A DNA stretch of 5,600 nt. It comes from Deltaproteobacteria bacterium (GTDB lineage: Bacteria > Desulfobacterota > Desulfobacteria > Desulfobacterales > B30-G6). The stretch lies in contig JAFDAT010000275.1 in assembly GCA_019313725.1 (NCBI GenBank), positions 1 through 5,600 on the forward strand, written 5' to 3'. Below the pieces are notes generated by a model. It was not told the DNA's origin and did no database searches. It worked only from the letters and a program-made list of their open reading frames with translations. Position numbers and translations under genes: made by a program. Positions 1 to 4,657 of the stretch are shown here, piece after piece (the first letter of the stretch is position 1; the number at the start of each line of letters is the position of its first letter).

Positions 1-189
1 CTGCTTTGCTGTCGTCCAGAGCGGCATGAAAAAATGATCCGGGACGTCCAGTCAGCAGGGATAAAAATTACCTGCGTCGGAGAAGTGCTGGACCAGGCGG
101 CGGGTATTACGGCGGAGACACACGCCGGCCCCGATGCCTGGCCTACCTTTGAAGTTGACGAAATCGCGAGGTTGTTCCATGACCATTAA
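1..189 (+). CDS. C-terminal end of an AIR-synthase/HypE-like protein (partial)
   Basis: The first reading frame is open from base 1 to a TAA at 187-189 and gives the last 62 residues of a protein whose start lies outside the window. The pattern fits the C-terminal domain of the AIR synthase-related superfamily (PurM, HypE, SelD, ThiL): a strand-like LLCC, a helix (RHEKMIRDVQSAG), then IKITCVGEV, where the family typically has a 'GI-x-ATVIGEV' segment. The tail has WPTFEVDEIARLF, and a similar 'DEIARLF' ending is, as far as I recall, common in HypE-like proteins of Desulfobacterota and archaea. Members bind ATP and make phosphorylated or dehydrated intermediates, but the nucleotide-binding half is not visible, so no specific reaction can be assigned. 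Its end overlaps the next gene by 11 bases, which suggests one operon. The frame is solid; the family call is moderate. Confidence 0.55.
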   Translation: MLCCRPERHEKMIRDVQSAGIKITCVGEVLDQAAGITAETHAGPDAWPTFEVDEIARLFHDH

Positions 190-559
190 TATTCTTTTGT
201 TCACGGCCGGGCTGTTGATGCTCTATTACGGTGCTGAGTGGCTGGTAAGAGGCTCCTCAAGCCTTGCCGGAAGCCTGGGAATGCAACCCATCGTGATAGG
301 CCTAACCGTAGTCGCATTCGGAACATCCGCCCCTGAACTGGTGGTCAGCCTGGTTTCATCCATCAAAGGCAAATCAATGATTGCCGTGGGAAATATCATC
401 GGCAGCAATATCTGCAATATTGCCCTGGTTTTGGGAATGACGGCACTCTTCCAGCCCATAAAATGCCATCCATCGGTTGTCAAAAGGGATATTCCCATCA
501 TGCTGGGTATTACCCTGTATTTTCTGGTCGTGTCGGGCGTTCTGAAATTCTCCCTGTGA
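179..559 (+). CDS. N-terminal half of the split CaCA antiporter (alpha-1 repeat)
   Basis: This 126-residue product starts at ATG 179, which overlaps the end of the preceding gene by 11 bases and has a GCGAGG Shine-Dalgarno-like sequence at 166-171, 7 bases upstream. An earlier in-frame ATG at 134 would add 15 hydrophilic residues not typical of the family, so 179 is preferred. Four hydrophobic helices are visible at about residues 2-23, 36-60, 67-90 and 105-124. Helices 2 and 3 form the alpha-1 repeat, with GTSAPE at 48-53 and GNIIGSN at 71-77. The product stops at TGA 557-559 right after helix 4, where homologues continue into helix 5. Alone it has only half of the ion pathway, so it should not transport unless it pairs with the second half. 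Confidence 0.7.
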   Translation: MTINILLFTAGLLMLYYGAEWLVRGSSSLAGSLGMQPIVIGLTVVAFGTSAPELVVSLVSSIKGKSMIAVGNIIGSNICNIALVLGMTALFQPIKCHPSVVKRDIPIMLGITLYFLVVSGVLKFSL

Positions 560-1023
560 AGCATCGGTCCCGGCAGATTGCCTTGATCGCGGCCGGCATC
601 GCCGGCGTTGTCATCGGTGCCGAGATTTTGATAAATTCGGCCGTAAAAATAATGGTTGTATTCGGCGTCAGTGAAAAATTCATCGGTCTTACCATCGTTG
701 CCTTCGGGACGTCCCTTCCCGAGTTGGCCACATCGGTCATCGCCGCCATGAAAAAAGAAATGGACATCAGTCTCGGCAATCTCGTGGGCAGCAACGTGTT
801 CAACATCCTGGCCGTTCTGGGTGCAGCCGCCCTGGTAAACCCTATCGTTATCCCCGGCGGATTTATGGGCAGCGGCCTCTTCATCGACTATATGGTCATG
901 ATGACCGTCAGCGCCATGCCGTTTTTTATGATCAGGAAATCATTCACCCTGTCGCGTATAGATGGAGCGATACTGCTGACAACGTATGGTGGATATATAG
1001 CCTACCTCGTCCTCAAAGGATAA
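556..1023 (+). CDS. C-terminal half of the split CaCA antiporter (alpha-2 repeat)
   Basis: From GTG 556 the frame encodes 155 residues matching the second half of YrbG-type exchangers. Hydrophobic helices lie at about residues 7-30, 38-64, 71-94, 106-126 and 134-153. The alpha-2 repeat carries GTSLPE at 51-56 and GNLVGSN at 74-80, and the end (SRIDGAILL followed by a final helix) is the normal C-terminus. The GTG overlaps the TGA of the first half as GTGA, an arrangement that could allow translational coupling. No good Shine-Dalgarno sequence precedes it. The same frame is open back to an ATG at 463, but the added 31 residues come from the wrong frame of the first half and do not resemble the family, so that start is unlikely. 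This may be only the remnant of a broken gene. Confidence 0.6.
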   Translation: MKHRSRQIALIAAGIAGVVIGAEILINSAVKIMVVFGVSEKFIGLTIVAFGTSLPELATSVIAAMKKEMDISLGNLVGSNVFNILAVLGAAALVNPIVIPGGFMGSGLFIDYMVMMTVSAMPFFMIRKSFTLSRIDGAILLTTYGGYIAYLVLKG

Positions 1024-1029
1024 TATGGA

Positions 1030-1059
1030 TGCACCTCGCCCCCTGGTGGTCGAGGTGCA
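1030..1059 (+). terminator. Strong hairpin after the antiporter, weak terminator candidate
   Basis: TGCACCTCG at 1030-1038 pairs perfectly with CGAGGTGCA at 1051-1059, giving a 9-bp stem and a 12-base loop, and starts 7 bases after the antiporter stop codon. The position fits a transcript end. However, the sequence that follows (CCCAATAAAAT) has no T-run, so classical intrinsic termination is not supported. It could instead stabilise the 3' end of the mRNA. Confidence 0.4.
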
Positions 1060-1107
1060 CCCAATAAAATCTCCCCGCGGCAAGCCGTGGAGTATCATCC
1101 TATTGGG
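1060..1107 (+). repeat. Nested inverted repeat (two-tier hairpin)
   Basis: CCCAATA at 1060-1066 pairs with TATTGGG at 1101-1107. Inside lies a second imperfect hairpin: CTCC at 1071-1074 with GGAG at 1089-1092, and CGG at 1078-1080 with CCG at 1085-1087 around a CAAG loop. It directly abuts the 1030-1059 hairpin. The role is unknown; it may be part of a transcript 3' end or of the hexamer-repeat region that follows. Confidence 0.4.
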
Positions 1108-1114
1108 CTTTATA

Positions 1115-1138
1115 ATCCGAATCGAAATCGGGATCGAT
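1115..1138 (+). repeat. Degenerate ATCGNN hexamer repeat, copy 1
   Basis: There are four consecutive six-base units: an imperfect ATCCGA, then ATCGAA, ATCGGG and ATCGAT. The same unit family recurs at 3739-3774 in this orientation and at 3885-3920 in the opposite orientation. All three copies are between genes. The rest of the gap up to 1305 holds only a small bulged hairpin at 1215-1239 and a possible promoter. Confidence 0.5.
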
Positions 1139-1214
1139 GAAATGAATGCCTAATCGTTGCATGCGACGCAGGCAGATCGCGCCTCTGAACACAAGCGTTA
1201 GTAGTAAAAATATC

Positions 1215-1239
1215 AATTCGCAGCAAGTTGCGGGGAATT
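1215..1239 (+). repeat. Bulged hairpin upstream of the cyclase-domain gene
   Basis: AATTCGCA at 1215-1222 pairs with TGC (1229-1231) and GAATT (1235-1239), leaving GGG at 1232-1234 as a bulge and a six-base loop. It lies about 65 bases before the cyclase gene start. If that gene is leaderless, this structure is not in its mRNA and would matter only as DNA. The function is unknown. Confidence 0.25.
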
Positions 1240-1288
1240 AAACCCTAAAAGAGATTAAAGCGGATTGGTGGACATATTTACTCAATAA

Positions 1289-1297
1289 TGCTATAAG
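1289..1297 (+). promoter_or_regulatory. Possible extended -10 promoter of the cyclase-domain gene
   Basis: TGCTATAAG matches the extended -10 pattern TGNTATAAT at all but the last base. No convincing -35 box is at normal spacing; the nearest, TTGGTG at 1265-1270, is 21 bases away. Extended -10 promoters can work without a -35. Transcription would start near 1303-1305, just before the ATG at 1306, implying a leaderless mRNA. That fits the lack of a Shine-Dalgarno sequence. This is an inference from pattern only. Confidence 0.3.
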
Positions 1298-1305
1298 TTC
1301 AGACC

Positions 1306-3609
1306 ATGCTGCCCTTTTTCAAAAGCCAACTCAAATTGCCCGGGCTCAGTGAATTTCCACTGTCTGCATATGATCTTAAATTTTCCATAGCCCGGCTTCT
1401 GCCCGGCGTCGATAATGTCCGCCATGATGTCTATCTCAGCCCCAGTTTTTGTATTGCCGCTGAAAAGCTCATCCCGCAGGTCATCGCCAGGCATTTCCAG
1501 ACATACAAAATATTCCCAATCGAGAAACCCAACGCCTGGTCAAAAAGGGTCAGCGACTTCCAGCGCTTATACCAGCTGGTGATGGAAGACGCCGTCAATA
1601 AATCCAAGCAGCAGAATGAACTTCAGATTGACTCCCTGGCCCAGCTTGCCGTTATAAAACTGCTGATCAGAGAAATTCGCAACCATTTATCCAGAATGAC
1701 CGGCCAGATTAAAAATATCATCCGAAAATATGAGGTGACGGACCACCAGGATATCGACGATGCTCTTAAAACCAAAGAATCGCTGGCCAGCGTGCTTCAA
1801 AATAAGGAAATCATCCTACGAAATGTGGGCAGTGAACTATTCCGGTACCTCACGGAAGTTCACCTGAACGCACTCAAACCAATGCGTGAAGCCAATTTCG
1901 GCAACAAAGCCCTTATGCCCGACTATGTTCTGGACAATCCACTTTTTCATTCTGAGAATCCCTATTACGACATCTTTTTAATCGAAGAATATGATGTCCT
2001 ATTTGGGCGCCGCCTGGAAGATCCCGACAAATATGACACCCTGATCAACCAGTTCAAACAAATTTTGAGCCAGATGGGCAGGAACGATAAAACCAAACGA
2101 CAGAATGAACGGACCGAAAACGGTGAGGCTGAATCCGTCAACAGGGGACAACAGGCACACGATCTCGAAGTCAGCAATCTGATTAAATACACCGACAACA
2201 TCGATGCGTTCATAAACTGCTATAAACTCCAGGAAGATTTCAAGAAACGCAAACAACAGGGCGCTTCCAAGGAAGATCGCCTTCAATACAAAAACCAGCT
2301 GAAAAATCAGAAAATATTGCTGAAGGCGTTTTACCGGACATTCAAAATATCGGGCATGGTGGAACGTATTGCCGCTTCTTATGAAATGCGCGATGTTTAC
2401 CAGGACTACTGCCCTCCCCTGGTACCCCAGCAGATACTGCATTTCATGATCGACCCCAAGTCCAGAAAAACAGTTGTCAACCGGTTAAAACGGCTGAAAA
2501 AACTTTACCGCCAGCCGTTTTCCATGAAACCCCTGAAAAAGAAAATCAAACGTCTGGAACTGTTAACGGCAAAGGACAAAAAAGTCTATCTGATACGATT
2601 CATCAATGGAATTGCCCGCTATCACAGGGATATTGAAAATTTCAACATTTTCAACGAAGCCATGGAAAGAATAAATCTGACGTCGGAGGAGAAAATTCTA
2701 AACCTGTCGCGGGCCAACAATACCCTTTATGAATTTCTGCTTCCTCACGAACGAAAGCAGGATAAGAAACCCATCATAAATCATGTCGTAATCAAGACAG
2801 ACGTGAGAGGTTCGACCGACATCACACATCAGATGAACAAGAGAGGGCTGAACCCGGCTTCCTACTTCAGTCTCAATTTTTTTAACCCGATTACCGAACT
2901 TTTGAATGACTATGGTGCCGACAAAGTATTTATCGAAGGCGATGCCATTATTCTCTCCATCTATGAAAGGGAAAATGCGCCTGAAGGATGGTACAGTGTA
3001 GCCAGAGCTTGCGGTATTGCCATCAATGTACTGCTCATCATCAGCCGCTACAATGAAAAAAGTAAAAAAAACAAACTGCCGGTTCTGGAACTCGGCATCG
3101 GCATCAATTACAATGACAGCTCACCCACTTTTCTTTTTGACGGAAAACACCGGATCATGATTTCATCGGCCATCAACATGGCTGACAGGCAGTCGGGCTG
3201 TTCGAAATCTATCCGAGAAGCATTGAAAAACAGGTCGATCCCCTTTAATCTGTATGTTTTTCAGAGTGAAACTGAAGCCGTGCTCTCTACAACGTCTGAT
3301 GACCTGCTTTTGAGGTATAATGTGAACGGGATCGAGTTGAATGCCTCCGGATTCAAAAAACTTTCCGAAGAAATCAATTTAAGGGCTCTGGAATGCGACG
3401 TTCCCGAGCTGCAGAAAAAGCCTTTTACGGTCTATACGGGCAAATTTCCGACAACCACCGGCAGATACAAGCGCCTCATCATTCGTGAAGCCCATGTTCC
3501 GCGGATCAACCCGGAAACTTTAGCGGTAATCGAACTGACCTCCCGGAAATACTACGAGGTTTGCACCCATCCCAAAGTGTATCAATACGTCATGGATCAC
3601 ACGAAATAG
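1306..3609 (+). CDS. Class III nucleotidyl cyclase-domain protein with a large unrecognised N-terminus
   Basis: This is a 767-residue soluble protein with no signal peptide or membrane helix. Residues about 490-660 form a class III adenylate/guanylate cyclase homology domain. TDVRGST carries the first metal-binding Asp (D499), IEGDAII the second (D546), LGIGIN (596-601) is a core strand, and INMADRQ carries the transition-state pair N624 and R628. The base-recognition positions are unusual: the Lys usually four residues before the second Asp is F542, and the Asp/Thr usually seven before the Asn is I617. It could therefore make cAMP by another binding mode, use a different nucleotide, or only sense one. 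Residues 1-490 are helical and charged, with possible coiled coils near 110-175 and 305-345, and I do not recognise them. Residues about 695-767 form another extension (YTGKFPTTTGRYKRL, then YYEVCTHPKVYQYV). ATG 1306 is the first possible start after an in-frame TAA at 1294-1296. No Shine-Dalgarno sequence is seen. The domain call is firm; the activity is open. Confidence 0.85.
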   Translation: MLPFFKSQLKLPGLSEFPLSAYDLKFSIARLLPGVDNVRHDVYLSPSFCIAAEKLIPQVIARHFQTYKIFPIEKPNAWSKRVSDFQRLYQLVMEDAVNKSKQQNELQIDSLAQLAVIKLLIREIRNHLSRMTGQIKNIIRKYEVTDHQDIDDALKTKESLASVLQNKEIILRNVGSELFRYLTEVHLNALKPMREANFGNKALMPDYVLDNPLFHSENPYYDIFLIEEYDVLFGRRLEDPDKYDTLINQFKQILSQMGRNDKTKRQNERTENGEAESVNRGQQAHDLEVSNLIKYTDNIDAFINCYKLQEDFKKRKQQGASKEDRLQYKNQLKNQKILLKAFYRTFKISGMVERIAASYEMRDVYQDYCPPLVPQQILHFMIDPKSRKTVVNRLKRLKKLYRQPFSMKPLKKKIKRLELLTAKDKKVYLIRFINGIARYHRDIENFNIFNEAMERINLTSEEKILNLSRANNTLYEFLLPHERKQDKKPIINHVVIKTDVRGSTDITHQMNKRGLNPASYFSLNFFNPITELLNDYGADKVFIEGDAIILSIYERENAPEGWYSVARACGIAINVLLIISRYNEKSKKNKLPVLELGIGINYNDSSPTFLFDGKHRIMISSAINMADRQSGCSKSIREALKNRSIPFNLYVFQSETEAVLSTTSDDLLLRYNVNGIELNASGFKKLSEEINLRALECDVPELQKKPFTVYTGKFPTTTGRYKRLIIREAHVPRINPETLAVIELTSRKYYEVCTHPKVYQYVMDHTK

Positions 3610-3633
3610 GGAACAGGTTGAAGGGCCAGGTTA

Positions 3634-3651
3634 ATATTTCGGAGGGTACTC
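3634..3651 (+). repeat. 18-base direct repeat, copy 1
   Basis: ATATTTCGGAGGGTACTC matches the sequence at 3962-3979 at 17 of 18 positions in the same orientation. The starts are 328 bases apart, and the two copies bracket the hexamer-repeat region of the convergent gap. This copy lies 25 bases after the cyclase gene stop. GGAG/CTCC within and just after it form a small hairpin, and CTCCAA at 3649-3654 also pairs with TTGGAG at 3660-3665 around a five-base loop, so the two folds are mutually exclusive. Confidence 0.5.
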
Positions 3652-3693
3652 CAATGTAGTTGGAGAAAAGGATCCAAGTGTTTGTTTTCTTAT

Positions 3694-3722
3694 GATTTCA
3701 TCGGGACCTGCCCCATGAAATC
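3694..3722 (+). terminator. Long hairpin downstream of the cyclase gene, terminator candidate
   Basis: GATTTCAT at 3694-3701 pairs with ATGAAATC at 3715-3722. After a single C/C mismatch the stem continues with GGG/CCC around the five-base loop ACCTG. The following bases are T-rich but broken (GTTGTTCTTTTATTT), so a Rho-independent terminator is plausible but not classical. It sits 85 bases after the cyclase stop codon. The arm motif ATTTCATCGGG is repeated at 3734-3744, where it leads into the hexamer array. Confidence 0.4.
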
Positions 3723-3738
3723 GTTGTTCTTTTATTTC

Positions 3739-3774
3739 ATCGGGGTCGAAATCGCTATCGGGATCGGGATCGAA
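3739..3774 (+). repeat. Degenerate ATCGNN hexamer repeat, copy 2
   Basis: Six consecutive six-base units all follow (A/G)TCGNN; the variants are ATCGGG (three times), GTCGAA, ATCGCT and ATCGAA. This is the longest array in the window. It is oriented opposite to the array at 3885-3920, so the two can be regarded as arms of a large imperfect inverted repeat with about 110 bases between. Confidence 0.6.
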
Positions 3775-3818
3775 TACTTGCTATACGTAAAACTCCGTGT
3801 CTTCATGAAATAGATACT

Positions 3819-3838
3819 GATAGGCGACATAGCCTATC
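3819..3838 (+). repeat. Perfect 7-bp inverted repeat
   Basis: GATAGGC at 3819-3825 pairs with GCCTATC at 3832-3838 around a six-base loop. It lies nearly midway between the two opposed hexamer arrays and has no T-run on either strand, so it is not an obvious terminator. It could be the tip of a larger fold formed by the flanking arrays. Confidence 0.35.
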
Positions 3839-3884
3839 GAGAAACATAAGACATCAAGCTTATTGTGTTCAAGGGTCCTATTGT

Positions 3885-3920
3885 TTCGATTTCGATAGCG
3901 ATCCCGATTTCGATTTGGAT
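3885..3920 (-). repeat. Degenerate hexamer repeat, copy 3 (opposite orientation)
   Basis: On the + strand there are six consecutive units of the form NNCGAT: TTCGAT three times, one AGCGAT, one CCCGAT, and a last diverged TTGGAT. Read on the minus strand these are the same ATCGNN units as at 1115-1138 and 3739-3774. Translated on the minus strand they give a meaningless Asn/Arg/Asp-rich stretch, so the open frame over this region is not taken as a gene. Confidence 0.6.
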
Positions 3921-3961
3921 CATTCAATCCAACAATACTACAACTGATCGGGAGATGATCC

Positions 3962-3979
3962 ATATTTCGGAAGGTACTC
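3962..3979 (+). repeat. 18-base direct repeat, copy 2
   Basis: ATATTTCGGAAGGTACTC differs from the copy at 3634-3651 only by one A/G change. The context after the repeat differs (AAGAGG here, CAATGT there), so the similarity is confined to this short block. It may mark the edges of a small non-coding element of about 346 bases, but no terminal inverted repeats or target duplications are evident. Confidence 0.5.
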
Positions 3980-4016
3980 AAGAGGGAAAAAAGTCACTTT
4001 GTTTCTTTGTCTCTCA

Positions 4017-4044
4017 CTTCAGTCTTCTACCTTCCACTTTCTAC
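4017..4044 (+). repeat. Degenerate heptamer tandem repeat (CTTCTAC type)
   Basis: Four consecutive seven-base units are present: CTTCAGT, CTTCTAC, CTTCCAC and TTTCTAC. The pyrimidine-rich tract lies 31 bases beyond the stop codon of the minus-strand PilZ gene, within its probable 3' untranslated region, where it would read as purine-rich RNA. Short degenerate heptamer arrays are known from various bacterial intergenic regions; the role here is unknown. Confidence 0.5.
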
Positions 4045-4075
4045 CTATATTTTCGTCTCACGGACAAGCGCACCA

Positions 4076-4576
4076 TCATCCCATAAGGTAAAACCCCAGC
4101 GAGGTGTTCTCTGATACCGAGGGACCGAAGGCGCCTCCTATAAAATGACCGCTGACACTCCGGACCGAAGCGTTTTCCCTGATCAGTGTCCGTTTTTTGT
4201 CTTTCAGGCGAAATTCTACCGAAAGCAGGTCGTTGACATTAAGTTCCGGCCTTTTATTCAGCTCAATTTTCAAACCCTTTATGGAAAGATCAACCACCTT
4301 CATTTTGCCTTTGCCCACAAAACTTCCCGTGGTAAGGCCCTCTTCCAACTGAACTTCATTCTTGAATACATAGCGTCCGCGGAGTTTCACCGGTTTTCGG
4401 TAATGCCTTCGTCTTTCAAGGGTTGATGTCCAGGTGTGCCCACAGGTACACGTTGATTCAATCTCCACGGTTGTCTCCTGCTTTACGTATTGCCGGACAT
4501 TGAATGTCTTCCGTTGCGCACACAGCGGGCAGACGAACGTCGCCTTATCGTTAACCAGATAAATCATCTCAGCCAT
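4076..4576 (-). CDS. Zinc-ribbon and PilZ domain protein, predicted cyclic di-GMP receptor
   Basis: This 166-residue cytoplasmic protein has two parts. Residues about 14-50 resemble a zinc ribbon: CPLC at 16-19 pairs with CTCGH at 43-47, a typical four-ligand arrangement. Residues about 54-165 fit a PilZ domain, which binds the second messenger cyclic di-GMP: the N-terminal arginine motif is at 55-60 (RRRHYR, RxxxR) and the D/NxSxxG motif is DLSIKG at 96-101. Both c-di-GMP-contacting motifs look complete, so binding is expected. There is no output enzyme, so it probably acts through a partner; targets in such proteins include motility, polysaccharide synthesis or transcription, none shown here. 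The ATG at 4576-4574 is preceded by GAGGGGGG at 4595-4588 with a somewhat long 11-base spacer. It lies 81 bases downstream of another minus-strand gene, likely one transcript, and converges on the cyclase gene. Confidence 0.85.
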   Translation of the reverse strand: MAEMIYLVNDKATFVCPLCAQRKTFNVRQYVKQETTVEIESTCTCGHTWTSTLERRRHYRKPVKLRGRYVFKNEVQLEEGLTTGSFVGKGKMKVVDLSIKGLKIELNKRPELNVNDLLSVEFRLKDKKRTLIRENASVRSVSGHFIGGAFGPSVSENTSLGFYLMG

Positions 4577-4616
4577 GGTTTCCGAATCCCCCCTCTTTGA
4601 AATTAAGATTGTATGA

Positions 4617-4655
4617 TATCCAACATCTTATTCCACCGCAAGCCTTGGTTGGATA
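4617..4655 (-). repeat. Inverted repeat between the two minus-strand genes
   Basis: TATCCAAC at 4617-4624 and GTTGGATA at 4648-4655 are perfect 8-base complements with 23 bases between. The structure begins 2 bases after the stop codon of the upstream gene, reading the minus strand. No T-run follows, so full termination is unlikely. It could attenuate or process the transcript between the two genes. Confidence 0.35.
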
Positions 4656-4657
4656 AT

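Larger units (their letters stand above)
179..1023 (+). pseudogene. Sodium/calcium antiporter (CaCA family, YrbG-like), internally deleted and frameshifted
   Basis: Together the two reading frames encode both halves of a CaCA cation/calcium exchanger, an inner-membrane protein that couples Ca2+ export to Na+ or H+ entry. Both alpha-repeats are present: GTSAPE with GNIIGSN in the first half and GTSLPE with GNLVGSN in the second. These carry the conserved acidic residue and the Asn residues that bind ions. YrbG homologues have about 310-325 residues and ten membrane helices. Here the halves total about 281 residues and nine helices. The fifth helix with its preceding S-R-x-D/E-G motif and the hydrophilic central loop are missing, about 35-45 residues by comparison with E. 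coli YrbG. The coding frame also changes at 556-559. The simplest reading is an out-of-frame internal deletion that inactivated the gene; an assembly error or a functional two-subunit form are alternatives. The two open frames are described separately. Confidence 0.75.

Noticed and set aside
463..555. Upstream extension of the second antiporter half to ATG 463
   Set aside because: These codons lie over the first half in a different frame and give a non-membrane peptide unlike any CaCA protein; real similarity begins only after about 556.
1139..1300. tRNA or other structured RNA gene before the cyclase gene
   Set aside because: There is no cloverleaf, no T-loop motif (GTTCRA) in a suitable position and no CCA end; only short hairpins are present.
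1965..2442. Minus-strand open frames inside the cyclase-domain gene
   Set aside because: They are antisense to a long, well-supported coding frame and show no recognisable protein features.
3781..3981. Minus-strand open frame of 66 codons in the convergent gap
   Set aside because: Its Asn/Arg/Asp-rich core is simply the translation of the hexamer array at 3885-3920, the rest resembles nothing, and no ribosome binding site stands out.
3739..4044. CRISPR-like array
   Set aside because: The repeats are 6-7 bases in direct contact without spacers, so the layout is that of degenerate tandem repeats, not a CRISPR.
3865..4086. Plus-strand open frame of 73 codons running through the gap
   Set aside because: It reads through the hexamer and heptamer repeats into the end of the PilZ gene on the opposite strand; the composition is repeat-driven and no family is recognisable.
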